Part shown: one piece after another, positions 16,060 through 24,780 of the stretch
Layout: each line of letters begins with the position of its first letter
Numbering within the stretch: position 1 is the stretch's first letter
Assembly: GCA_943371025.1 (NCBI GenBank)
Contig: CALRTC020000002.1
Coordinates: 248,001-312,000, forward strand
From: Niveispirillum sp943371025
GTDB lineage: Bacteria > Pseudomonadota > Alphaproteobacteria > Azospirillales > Azospirillaceae
Length of the DNA: 64,000 nt
Reading direction: 5' to 3'
Translations under genes and position numbers: made by a program
The notes under the pieces: model-generated
Database searches by the model: none
The model's input: the letters and a program-made list of their open reading frames with translations, nothing else
What the model was told of the DNA's origin: nothing

Positions 16060-17571
16060 ATGCCCTATGCCTCCCTGCGAGATTTCATCGCCCGCCTGGA
16101 ACAGGAGGGACGGCTGGTCCGCGTCAAGGAGCCGGTCTCCACCGTCCTGGAGATGACGGAGATCCAGACCCGCCTGCTGGCCGAACAGGGGCCGGCCGTG
16201 CTGTTCGAGAATGTGATCAAGGCCGATGGCACGAAAAGCGCCATGCCCGTGCTGGTCAACCTGTTCGGCACGGTGGAACGCGTGGCCTGGGGCATGGACC
16301 GGGAGCCGCACGAGCTGCGCCAGGTGGGGGAGACGCTGGCCTTCCTGAAACAGCCCGAACCGCCGCGCGGGCTGCGCGAGGCTTTCGAACTGCTGCCCCT
16401 GGCCAAGCAGGTGATGGCCATGCGGCCGGGATCGGTATCCAAGGCGCCGTGCCAGGAGGTGGTGCTGACCGGCGATGATGTCGACCTGTCACTGCTGCCC
16501 ATCCAGTCCTGCTGGCCGGGGGAGCCGGCGCCGCTGATCACCTGGCCGCTGGTGGTGACCAAGGGGCCCAGCGACGCGCGGGAGGATAATTTCAACCTGG
16601 GCATCTACCGCATGCAGGTGCTGGGCCGGAACAAGACCATCATGCGCTGGCTGAAACATCGCGGCGGGGCGCAGCACCATCAGCGTTGGAAACAGGCGGG
16701 CAAGCGCGATCCGCTGCCGGCCGCCGTGGTGCTGGGGGCCGATCCGGGCACCATCCTGGCCGCCGTCACGCCCGTGCCCGACACACTGTCGGAATATCAG
16801 TTCGCGGGCCTGCTGCGCGGGAAACGTGTCGATCTGGTCGATTGCAAGACGGTGCCGCTGAAGGTGCCGGCGACGGCGGAGATCGTGCTGGAAGGGTTCG
16901 TCAGCCTGGATGAACAGGCGGATGAGGGGCCCTATGGCGACCATACCGGCTATTACAATTCGGTGGAGAAGTTCCCCACCTTCACCGTCACGGCCATCAC
17001 CATGCGCCGCGACCCCATCTTCCTGTCCACCTTCACCGGCCGTCCCCCGGACGAGCCCAGCGTGCTGGGCGAGGCGCTGAACGATGTGTTCGTGCCGCTG
17101 TTGCAGCAGCAATTCCCCGAGATCGTGGATTTCTGGCTGCCGCCGGAGGGCTGTTCCTATCGCATCGCCGTGGTGTCGATGAAGAAGGCCTATCCGGGAC
17201 ATGCCAAGCGGGTGATGATGGGCGTCTGGTCCTTCCTGCGCCAGTTCATGTACACGAAATGGATCATCGTCGTGGATGACGATATCAATGTGCGCGACTG
17301 GAAGGACGTGATGTGGGCCATCAGCACCCGCATGGACCCCGTCCGCGACCTGACCATGATCGAGGGCACGCCCATCGACTATCTGGACTTTGCCAGCCCC
17401 GAAAGCGGGCTGGGTGGCAAGGTCGGCCTGGATGCCACCAACAAGCTGCCGCCGGAAACCCACCGCGAATGGGGGCAGAAGCTGTTCATGGATCCGGGCG
17501 TGGTCGACAAGGTCAGCGCCATGTGGGGCAAGCTGGGCCTGCCCGGCAGCGGCAAGCCGATCTGGAAGTGA
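16060..17571 (+). CDS. ubiD: UbiD-family prFMN-dependent decarboxylase
   Basis: A 503-residue protein, the usual UbiD length, starting at MPYASLRDFIARLEQEGRLV with GAAGG upstream. It contains NLGIYRMQVLGRNKTIMRW at 179-197 and the cofactor/active-site signature EGPYGDHTGYY at 289-299. It decarboxylates 3-polyprenyl-4-hydroxybenzoate in ubiquinone synthesis and needs the prenylated flavin made by UbiX, whose gene starts this window. Length and motifs fit the ubiquinone enzyme rather than a ferulate-type decarboxylase. Confidence 0.95.
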   Translation: MPYASLRDFIARLEQEGRLVRVKEPVSTVLEMTEIQTRLLAEQGPAVLFENVIKADGTKSAMPVLVNLFGTVERVAWGMDREPHELRQVGETLAFLKQPEPPRGLREAFELLPLAKQVMAMRPGSVSKAPCQEVVLTGDDVDLSLLPIQSCWPGEPAPLITWPLVVTKGPSDAREDNFNLGIYRMQVLGRNKTIMRWLKHRGGAQHHQRWKQAGKRDPLPAAVVLGADPGTILAAVTPVPDTLSEYQFAGLLRGKRVDLVDCKTVPLKVPATAEIVLEGFVSLDEQADEGPYGDHTGYYNSVEKFPTFTVTAITMRRDPIFLSTFTGRPPDEPSVLGEALNDVFVPLLQQQFPEIVDFWLPPEGCSYRIAVVSMKKAYPGHAKRVMMGVWSFLRQFMYTKWIIVVDDDINVRDWKDVMWAISTRMDPVRDLTMIEGTPIDYLDFASPESGLGGKVGLDATNKLPPETHREWGQKLFMDPGVVDKVSAMWGKLGLPGSGKPIWK

Positions 17572-17629
17572 GGGATCGCGACCCGCCGATCCCCCACACC
17601 ACAGCGCGCGAGCATTACCGCCGAACCGC

Positions 17630-18547
17630 TTACACCGCCAGGCCCTTCACATAGTCCCGCAACTGGTCGATGGCCGTCGACCAGCCGTCATAGAATCCCA
17701 TCTCCGCATGCTGGCGGGCGCCGTCGGCGTCCAGGTGCATGGCGCGCGCGGTATAGCGCGTGCCGCCCAGGTGATCCTCGAAGGTGATCTCGGCCACAAA
17801 GGGCAGAAAGCCCGGGGCCACGGGGCGGAAATCCGGCCCCATCATGTTGGTGAAGACCAGGCGCCGGCCTTCCTCCACCAGAAGATAGCTGCCGGGATTG
17901 TCCGACACGCCACCATCGGGACCTTCCATGCGGGTGTAGAACTCCCCACCCGACCGCACATCCATGCGGCAGAGGGTCGTGCGCCAGGGGCGGGGGCACC
18001 ACCAATGGACCAGATGTTCGGGCTGGGTCCAGGCCTTCCAGACCAGGGCGCGGGGCACGTCCAGGATGCGGGTGATGCCCAGGTCGCGGTCGCTGACCAG
18101 CACCTGGCGTTCCAGCCGTTCCAGGTTCTGCCGACCGCCTTCCTCCGCCCCGAACTGGCGGATTTCTGCCAGCGCTTCCGGCGTCGGACAGATCATGGTC
18201 AGGGTGACCAGGGTCTTGTCCGGCCCGACCTCCTCCAACCGGATCGACCCGTCGAACAGGGCGTGATCGGGATCGTCGCCGCCATGGTCATATTCCAGCA
18301 GCGTCGGCGCCTCTACCGTGCGGTAACGGATCCAGTTCGCGAAATCCTTCCCCCATCCATGCATCGTGTAGCGCCAATAGCCGCCGACCCGCACATCCAT
18401 CTCATGCACGGTCGTGGAAAATCCGTTGGGGCCCCAGAAGAAGGGGATGTGCCTGGGGTCGGTCAGCACCTTCCACACCAGCGGGCGCGGGGCGTTCAGG
18501 GTGCGGGTGATCACCATGCTGCGATCAGCGGGCGGCGGGGTCGTCAT
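17630..18547 (-). CDS. Tandem SRPBCC (AHSA1-like) protein
   Basis: 305 residues made of two homologous SRPBCC domains. The first (about residues 10-145) opens ITRTLNAPRPLVWKVLTDPR and the second (about 155-300) ITRILDVPRALVWKAWTQPE; each later has an EMDVRVGG or RMDVRSGGEF strand. Single-domain AHSA1-like proteins of about 150 residues are the norm, so this is a duplication and fusion. These helix-grip folds bind hydrophobic ligands; the ligand is unknown. It overlaps the 3' end of an ArsR-type repressor gene by 23 bases, the usual partner of AHSA1-like genes. Confidence 0.88.
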   Translation of the reverse strand: MTTPPPADRSMVITRTLNAPRPLVWKVLTDPRHIPFFWGPNGFSTTVHEMDVRVGGYWRYTMHGWGKDFANWIRYRTVEAPTLLEYDHGGDDPDHALFDGSIRLEEVGPDKTLVTLTMICPTPEALAEIRQFGAEEGGRQNLERLERQVLVSDRDLGITRILDVPRALVWKAWTQPEHLVHWWCPRPWRTTLCRMDVRSGGEFYTRMEGPDGGVSDNPGSYLLVEEGRRLVFTNMMGPDFRPVAPGFLPFVAEITFEDHLGGTRYTARAMHLDADGARQHAEMGFYDGWSTAIDQLRDYVKGLAV

Positions 18548-18896
18548 CGGGCACTTCCTCCTGTTTTTTCAAGACCTGCAGATAGGCGTCCAGCCGGTCG
18601 AACCGGGCTTCCCAGACGGCCCGTTGATGGGCGATCCATTCCCCGGCCGCGTCCATGGCATGGGGTTCCAGCCGGCAGGTGCGCACACGCCCCACCTTTT
18701 CCGTGCGGATCAGGCCGCAATCCTCCAGCAGCCGCAGATGCTGCATCAGGCTGGGCAGGGCCATGGGCAGGGGCTTGGCCAGCTCCCCCACGCTGGCCGG
18801 CCCCTCCGCCAGCCGTTCCAGCACGGCCCGGCGCGACGGGTCGGCCAGGGCGTGGAACATGCGGTCGAGGCTGGAGGTGGCTTGAAGGTTAGTCAT
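18525..18896 (-). CDS. ArsR-family transcriptional repressor
   Basis: A 123-residue winged-helix protein (SLDRMFHALADPSRRAVLER, then ELAKPLPMALPSLMQHLRLL and a wing around EKVGRVRTCRLE). The metal-binding ELCVC motif is absent, as in the SdpR-like subgroup that pairs with AHSA1-like genes. I chose the ATG at 18896. The upstream region holds an inverted repeat and flanking direct repeats that would suit autoregulation. Confidence 0.9.
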   Translation of the reverse strand: MTNLQATSSLDRMFHALADPSRRAVLERLAEGPASVGELAKPLPMALPSLMQHLRLLEDCGLIRTEKVGRVRTCRLEPHAMDAAGEWIAHQRAVWEARFDRLDAYLQVLKKQEEVPDDDPAAR

Positions 18897-18899
18897 GTG

Positions 18900-18961
18900 C
18901 CTAAGTATCAGGAGGACGGGGTGGATGGCAATTATCACTTTGGTAATTGCCTAACTATCAT
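18900..18961 (-). promoter_or_regulatory. Candidate operator of the ArsR gene
   Basis: A perfect 8-bp inverted repeat GGCAATTA / TAATTGCC (18927-18934 and 18944-18951) lies about 30 bases before the ArsR start. It is flanked by near-identical 11-base direct repeats, CCTAAGTATCA at 18900 and CCTAACTATCA at 18950. Symmetry, AT content and position suit repressor binding; there is no direct proof. Confidence 0.5.
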
Positions 18962-19047
18962 GGGATCTAAAACCACACACCCTTGCCAAGCGCTGCAGGT
19001 CGGGTCACAGTGTTGCGAATGATTTGCGATTGGCAGCAGGCAGCGGA

Positions 19048-19437
19048 ATGACCGAGCCGACAAGCAGCCGCCGCTGGCGGCCTCTCTATATCGCGCTGGG
19101 CTATGTCTGTGTCGGCCTGGGCATGGCCGGCGCGGTGTTGCCGGTGCTGCCGACGACGCCTTTCCTGCTGGTGGCGCTCTGGGCCTATTTCCGCTCCCAT
19201 CCTGAAAAGGCGCAGAAACTGCTGGACCATCCGCGTTGGGGCCCGCCCTTGCGTGACTGGCGCGAACAGGGGGCCATCCCGACGCGGGCCAAGATCGCGG
19301 CCCTGTGTGTCATGGCCCTGTCCTGGCTGTTCGTCTTTTTCACGGCGAAGCAGGCCTGGGTGCCGGTGCTGGTGGGCGCCATCCTGTGCTGCACGGCCAC
19401 CTTCGTGGCCACACGTCCGGCGCCCAAGCGGGGGTGA
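19048..19437 (+). CDS. DUF454 (YbaN-like) inner-membrane protein
   Basis: A 129-residue protein with YIALGYVCVGLGMAGAVLPV, the motif LPTTPFLLVALWAYFRSHP and a C-terminal hydrophobic pair; this is the DUF454/YbaN family, function unknown. Three membrane helices are likely. The ATG at 19048 is preferred over a TTG at 19024. It stands alone before a hairpin-rich intergenic block. Confidence 0.9.
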   Translation: MTEPTSSRRWRPLYIALGYVCVGLGMAGAVLPVLPTTPFLLVALWAYFRSHPEKAQKLLDHPRWGPPLRDWREQGAIPTRAKIAALCVMALSWLFVFFTAKQAWVPVLVGAILCCTATFVATRPAPKRG

Positions 19438-19461
19438 CACCCTGTCGGGGTTCGCTTATCG

Positions 19462-19502
19462 CTCACCCGCGACCTACGGGAATTTTGTAGGTCGCGGGTG
19501 AG
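19462..19502. repeat. Perfect 16-bp inverted repeat (hairpin)
   Basis: Arms at 19462-19477 and 19487-19502 are exactly complementary with a nine-base loop. It lies 25 bases after the DUF454 stop. There is no T-run, so it is not a canonical terminator, though it could block converging transcription or protect RNA ends. Confidence 0.75.
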
Positions 19503-19507
19503 GCTTA

Positions 19508-19538
19508 GAGCGGTTTTCCTTTGACTGGAAAACCGCTC
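19508..19538. repeat. Palindromic intergenic repeat, copy 2
   Basis: Perfect 12-bp arms GAGCGGTTTTCC / GGAAAACCGCTC around a TTTGACT loop. It belongs to the same family as the elements at 13953 and 19618. Confidence 0.8.
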
Positions 19539-19617
19539 CGGCGGCGACTGCCGCCGCGCGGCGCGTGCCGCGTGAAGCCAAGCCGCGGATGCGGCGCTGG
19601 CGTCTGAGGAACTGAAA

Positions 19618-19656
19618 GCAAGAGCGTGATTCCGGTCAACGGAAACACGCTCTTGC
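19618..19656. repeat. Palindromic intergenic repeat, copy 3
   Basis: Eleven-base arms GCAAGAGCGTG / CACGCTCTTGC enclose an inner TTCCG-GTCAA-CGGAA stem-loop. It ends 19 bases before the 3' end of the convergent glutamate dehydrogenase gene and may act as a bidirectional stop. Confidence 0.8.
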
Positions 19657-19675
19657 CGAACCCCGACAACGCTTC

Positions 19676-22600
19676 TCACCCTGCCAGCAGCCCGCGCAGC
19701 TGCCGTCCCGCCACGGCCAGCATGGCAATGTCCAGCTTGGCTACGGCCCGCAGTTCGGTCAGCAGCGACTGGATGCGCTCCAGCGGTCCCTGGCGCTGGG
19801 CGGCCCAGGCGTCGAACGGATCGCCGCCCTTGACCTGGGTCAGAACGCGCGCCGTCAGGCGGGCCTGCAGGTTGAACAGGTCATCCAGCGATGCGGCGAC
19901 GGCCTGACGCTGCCAGTGGTTGTCGGTCTTCACCTCGCCCGTGCGCTCCCGCAGATATTCCAGGCCCAGGCGGTCGCCCAGGTCGAAATACAGGCCGGCC
20001 ACGTCGGACGGGTCGCGCCCCGCCTCCACCGCGATTTCGGCGATGTCCGTGCTGGCCGCCAGCAGGGGCAGGGCGGCCACACGGCGGGCCAGGTCGCCCG
20101 GCACGCCGTCCTTGGACCAGTTGCCCGCCGTTTCCGCCAGCCATTTCAGGGCTGCCGGCGACAGCACATCGGGCAAATGGCCGGTCAGCGCCTCGACCAC
20201 CGGGGCCAGACGGGCGCATTCCGCCGCGATATCCAACGGATAGGCGCCATGGGCCAGGACCCAGGGCACGGCGCGGCGCATCAGACGGCCGGTATACAGC
20301 ATCATGGCCGTCTGCACGGCTGCCGGCACAGCCGTGTCCAGGGCCTCCACCGCGTCCCACAGCCTGCGCAGGCCGAAGGCGTCGCGGACGATCAGATAGG
20401 CGCGGGCCACGTCGCCCTCGCTGCGGCCGGTCTGCTCCACCATCTCCCAGGTGAAGGTGGGGCCGACGCGGTTGACCATGCCGTTGGTGACGGCGGTGCA
20501 GATGATCTCCCGCCGCAACTGGTGCCGGCCCACGGCGTCGGGGAACTTCTCCTGCAACGCCTTGGGGAAGTATCGCATCAGGTCGGTTGCGACCGTGGGA
20601 TCCTCCGGCAGGTCGGATGCCAGCAGCCGGTCATACAGGTCGATCTTGGCATAGGCCAGCAGCACGGCCGTTTCCGGCCTTGTCAGGCCGCGCTTGGCAT
20701 TGGCGCGGGAGGATATCTCCTCGTCATCGGGCAGAAACTCGATGGCGCGGGACAGCTTGCCGGCCTTTTCCATGGTGCGGGCGAAGCGCGCCTGATCCTC
20801 CAGCGTTTCCACCGAAATGGCCTGGGCGATGGTCAGCGCCTGGGTCTGCTTGTAATTGTCGGCCAGGACCAGGTCGGCCACCTCGTCCGTCATCTGGGCC
20901 AGCAGCACGTCGCGCTGTTCGCGCGTCATGCCGCCGCCATCCATGACGTCGCGCAGCAGGATCTTGATATTCACCTCATGGTCGGACGTATCCACACCGG
21001 CCGAATTGTCGATGGCGTCGGTGTTGATGGCGATGCCGGCCTGGGCAGCCTCGATACGGCCGCGCTGGGTAAAGCCCAGATTGGCGCCTTCGCCGACCAC
21101 CTGCACCCGCAGATCACGGCCGGAGAGGCGGATGGCGTCATTGGCCTTGTCGCCGGCGTCGGCGTTGCTCTCGTCCGTGGACTTCACATAGGTGCCGATG
21201 CCGCCAAGCCACAGCAGTTCCACCCTGGCCCGCAGCACGGCGCGCATCAGTTCAGCCGGGGTCACCCGCTCGCCCTGGATATCCAGGGCCTGACGGATTT
21301 CCGGGGTCAACTGGATCGACTTGGCCCCGCGGTCGAAGATGCCGCCGCCCGCCGACAGCTTGGTCGCGTCATAGTCGGCCCAGGATGACCGCGGCAGATC
21401 GAACAGGCGCTTGCGCTCTGCCCAGCCCACGGCCGCGTCGGGATTGGGGTCGACGAAGATGTGGCGATGGTCGAAGGCAGCGACCAGGCGGATATGCCGG
21501 GACAGCAGCATGCCGTTGCCGAACACGTCGCCTGACATGTCGCCCACGCCGACCACCGTGAAATCCTGGTTCTGGATATCCTTGCCCAGCTCGCGGAAAT
21601 GGCGCTTCACCGCTTCCCACGCGCCGCGGGCCGTGATGCCCATGCCCTTATGGTCGTACCCGGCCGACCCGCCAGAGGCGAAGGCATCGTCCAGCCAGAA
21701 GCCATATTCACGCGACACGCCGTTGGCGATGTCGCTGAAGGTGGCCGTGCCCTTGTCGGCGGCGACGACCAGATAGGGATCATCACTGTCCAGGCGCACC
21801 ACATCGGTGGGCGGGACGACCGTGCCGTTCTTCAGGTTGTCGGTGATGTCCAGCAACCCGCGCATCATCGTCTTGTAGCATTCGATGACTTCGGCCATCA
21901 CGGCCTCGCGGCCCGCACTGGCCGGCACGGGGTTCTTGACGATGAAGCCGCCTTTGCTGCCCACCGGCACGATCACCGCATTCTTGACGATCTGCGCCTT
22001 GATCAGGCCCAGGATCTCGGTGCGGAAATCCTCCTTGCGGTCGGACCAGCGGATGCCGCCGCGCGCCACCTTGCCGCCGCGCAGATGGATGGCTTCCACC
22101 CGCGGGCTGTAGACCCAGATTTCCCGCCACGGGCGCGGCAGGGGCAGGTCGTCGATCGACCCGCTGTCCAGCTTGAAGCTGATATAGCTCTTGGGCTTCC
22201 CGTCGGCGCCCATCTGGAAGAAGTTGGTGCGCAGCGTGGCGCGGATCACGTTCAGCATCCGGCGCAGGATGCGGTCTTCATCCAGGTTGGTGACGGCGTC
22301 CAGCGCGTGGTCGATCTCCAGGATCAGGCCCTTGCGCTTCGTATCCACCTCGTCCCGGCCCAGCTTGGCCAGCTCCGCCGGATCATGGCTGGTGCGGAAC
22401 AGGTCCAGCAGCAGCCGGGCGATGCGCGAATGGGTGGACAGGGTATTTTCGATATATTCCTGGGTGAAATCGAACTTGGCCTGCTTCAGGTACTTGGCAT
22501 AGGCGCGGAACACCGTCACCTCGCGCCAGTCCATGCCGGACTGTACGATCAGGCGGTTGAACCCGTCCGACTGTGCCTCGCCCGTCCAGACGCGCAGGAA

Positions 22601-24526
22601 CGCGTCCTCGAAGGCCGCCTTCACGCGGTCCAGTTCGACGGCGCGGCCATCGGCCGTGCGCATGTCGAAATCCTGCATGAAGACATTGGGTGCGTCGCCG
22701 GGGAATTCCACCTCGAACGGGCCGCCCTCGGCCAGGATGCGCAGTCCCAGATGCTCCAGCATGGGCAGCACCTTGGACAGTTCCACGGGGCCGCCGGTCT
22801 GGTAGACCTTGAAATACAACTGGTTGGCGTCGGCCTCCACCGGGCGGTGCAGGTTCAGGGCGATACCGCCCTTGGTCAGCACCTGCTCGATCCGGGCGAT
22901 GTCGACGACCGCCTGGTCAGGCGTATAGGCCTCCTGGTAGGAGGCGGGCAGGACAGCGGCATATTTGCGGGCCAGTGACAGGCCGGCCGCCTCGCCCTTA
23001 TCCTCCACCAGCGCCTGGGTCAGCCGGTCGCGCCAGCCGCGCGCGGCCTCGATCAACTGGCTTTCCAGGTCAGCCACATCCACGTCCGGCACCTTGCCGG
23101 CATTGGTCTGGACGATCAGATGGACGCGGGCCAGCATGCTTTCCGACAGCGAGACATTGGCCTGGCTGCTGGTGCCGTGATAGGCCTTTTCGATGATGGA
23201 TTGCAGGCGGCGGCGCAGATCGGTGTCATACCGGTCGCGCGGCACATAGATCAGGACGGAGACGAAGCGCTCGAACGGGTCCTTGCGCACGAACAGGGCG
23301 ACGCGCTGGCGTTCCTGCAGATGCAGCACGCCCATGGCGATGTCGGACAGTTCCTGTTCGCCGATCTGGAACAGTTCGTCACGCGGATAGCTTTCCAGGA
23401 TATGGACCAGGGCCTTGCCGTCATGACCATGCGGATCGAAGCCCGACCGCTCGATCACCTGCGTCACCTTCTGACGCAGGAAGGGGATGTCGCGGGCCGA
23501 CCGGTTATAGGCGGTACTGGTGAACAGGCCGACGAACAGCCGCTCGCCGATCTCCTCCCCCTTGTCGTTGAACAGCTTGACCATGACCGCATCCAGGGCC
23601 GCGCGGCGATGTACCGTGCTGTCCTTGTTGGCCTTGGTCACCATCATGAAGCGGGGTTGGCGGACGAAGGCCTTCACCTCCGGCGGCAGAGTGGAGAAAT
23701 AGCGCAGCCCGTCGAAGACACTGACATTGTCGTCGCGCAGCAGGCCCAGCCCCTCACCGGCCAGGATGTCCAGCACCTCCTCATCCTTTTCCCGGCCCAG
23801 CCGGTATTCGCGGATGCCAAGGAAGATGAAATGGTCCTCGTCCATCCAGCGCAGGAAGGACAGGCCCTCATTTACCTCTTCCTGCGCCAGCGGCAGGGTG
23901 GTGGACTTGGTGGCTGACAGGGTTTCGGCCAGGCGCGCGCGCATGGCGCGGAAATCAGTGACCGACGCGCGCACATCGGCCAGCACGGTGGCGATGCCGG
24001 CGCGGATGGCGTCCAGCTCGGCCGGGTCCGTGTGCTGGTCCACCTCGATATGCATGATGGATTCGGCCCGCGCATCGTCGGGCGTGTGGCCATTGTCATG
24101 GATGGCGGTCAGACGGCCGTCACCATCGCGGCTGACGCGGATGACGGGGTGGACGATCAGATGGACCGTCAGGCCGCGGCGGTTCAGCTCGGCCGAAACG
24201 CTGTCGACCAGGAAGGGCATGTCGTCATTGACGATTTCCACCACCGTGTGGTGGGCATGCCAGCCGTCGCTGTCGACCCGCGGGTTCAGGACGCGGACCA
24301 GAGCCTCGCCCGTCTGGCGCCTGCCACCGAATTGCATGATGGCGATGGCGGCGCCATAGAGTTCGTCCGCCGTGGAGCGCAGCATGTCGTCGGGCGACAC
24401 GTTGCGGTAAAAGGCCCGGACGAATGCTTCGGCCAGGCCGGCCTTATCCTTGGACAGGCGCGCGCGCAGCTTGGCGACAACCTGATCCACCAGCTCGGAC
24501 TTACGCTGTTCGAGCTTGAACGCCAT
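19676..24526 (-). CDS. Large NAD-specific glutamate dehydrogenase
   Basis: A 1,616-residue protein of the GDH-180 class, which oxidises glutamate to 2-oxoglutarate and ammonia. The start MAFKLEQRKSELVDQVV has GGAG nine bases upstream. The long N-terminal half carries regulatory ACT-like regions; the catalytic domain lies around GGIRWSDRKEDFRTEILGL, followed by KNAVIVPVGSKGGFIVK, and the nucleotide-binding part around VVGVGDMSGDVFGNGML. It is typically used for glutamate catabolism rather than ammonia assimilation. The gene is divergent from an NrtR-like regulator and convergent with DUF454. Confidence 0.97.
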   Translation of the reverse strand: MAFKLEQRKSELVDQVVAKLRARLSKDKAGLAEAFVRAFYRNVSPDDMLRSTADELYGAAIAIMQFGGRRQTGEALVRVLNPRVDSDGWHAHHTVVEIVNDDMPFLVDSVSAELNRRGLTVHLIVHPVIRVSRDGDGRLTAIHDNGHTPDDARAESIMHIEVDQHTDPAELDAIRAGIATVLADVRASVTDFRAMRARLAETLSATKSTTLPLAQEEVNEGLSFLRWMDEDHFIFLGIREYRLGREKDEEVLDILAGEGLGLLRDDNVSVFDGLRYFSTLPPEVKAFVRQPRFMMVTKANKDSTVHRRAALDAVMVKLFNDKGEEIGERLFVGLFTSTAYNRSARDIPFLRQKVTQVIERSGFDPHGHDGKALVHILESYPRDELFQIGEQELSDIAMGVLHLQERQRVALFVRKDPFERFVSVLIYVPRDRYDTDLRRRLQSIIEKAYHGTSSQANVSLSESMLARVHLIVQTNAGKVPDVDVADLESQLIEAARGWRDRLTQALVEDKGEAAGLSLARKYAAVLPASYQEAYTPDQAVVDIARIEQVLTKGGIALNLHRPVEADANQLYFKVYQTGGPVELSKVLPMLEHLGLRILAEGGPFEVEFPGDAPNVFMQDFDMRTADGRAVELDRVKAAFEDAFLRVWTGEAQSDGFNRLIVQSGMDWREVTVFRAYAKYLKQAKFDFTQEYIENTLSTHSRIARLLLDLFRTSHDPAELAKLGRDEVDTKRKGLILEIDHALDAVTNLDEDRILRRMLNVIRATLRTNFFQMGADGKPKSYISFKLDSGSIDDLPLPRPWREIWVYSPRVEAIHLRGGKVARGGIRWSDRKEDFRTEILGLIKAQIVKNAVIVPVGSKGGFIVKNPVPASAGREAVMAEVIECYKTMMRGLLDITDNLKNGTVVPPTDVVRLDSDDPYLVVAADKGTATFSDIANGVSREYGFWLDDAFASGGSAGYDHKGMGITARGAWEAVKRHFRELGKDIQNQDFTVVGVGDMSGDVFGNGMLLSRHIRLVAAFDHRHIFVDPNPDAAVGWAERKRLFDLPRSSWADYDATKLSAGGGIFDRGAKSIQLTPEIRQALDIQGERVTPAELMRAVLRARVELLWLGGIGTYVKSTDESNADAGDKANDAIRLSGRDLRVQVVGEGANLGFTQRGRIEAAQAGIAINTDAIDNSAGVDTSDHEVNIKILLRDVMDGGGMTREQRDVLLAQMTDEVADLVLADNYKQTQALTIAQAISVETLEDQARFARTMEKAGKLSRAIEFLPDDEEISSRANAKRGLTRPETAVLLAYAKIDLYDRLLASDLPEDPTVATDLMRYFPKALQEKFPDAVGRHQLRREIICTAVTNGMVNRVGPTFTWEMVEQTGRSEGDVARAYLIVRDAFGLRRLWDAVEALDTAVPAAVQTAMMLYTGRLMRRAVPWVLAHGAYPLDIAAECARLAPVVEALTGHLPDVLSPAALKWLAETAGNWSKDGVPGDLARRVAALPLLAASTDIAEIAVEAGRDPSDVAGLYFDLGDRLGLEYLRERTGEVKTDNHWQRQAVAASLDDLFNLQARLTARVLTQVKGGDPFDAWAAQRQGPLERIQSLLTELRAVAKLDIAMLAVAGRQLRGLLAG

Positions 24527-24648
24527 GACGTATCTCCCACAATGGCACCGCGTCTTGGGTCGGGGCGGTTGTTTGCAAAGGCCCCGGCACGGTTCGCGGG
24601 GCCCACTCTGCGCTTTTTGGACTGCGGCAGAAAGTCCCGGAGGTGACA

Positions 24649-24665
24649 GTTTCACGAACTGAAAC
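24649..24665. promoter_or_regulatory. Candidate operator between the GDH and NrtR-like genes
   Basis: A short symmetric site GTTTCA-CGAAC-TGAAAC sits in the 254-base divergent region, 123 bases before the GDH start and 116 before the regulator start. Location between a regulator and a divergent gene makes it a plausible binding site; the repeat is short, so chance cannot be excluded. Confidence 0.35.
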
Positions 24666-24780
24666 GCTTGTGCTGCCGGGGGGCTGGAATACGGCATTCC
24701 ATTGCTTTACAAGCGACTGCGGCTTTCTTTTCGAATCCGTGTCTGTTTCGATACCCCGTCAACCTGGGAGACCGCCCCCC

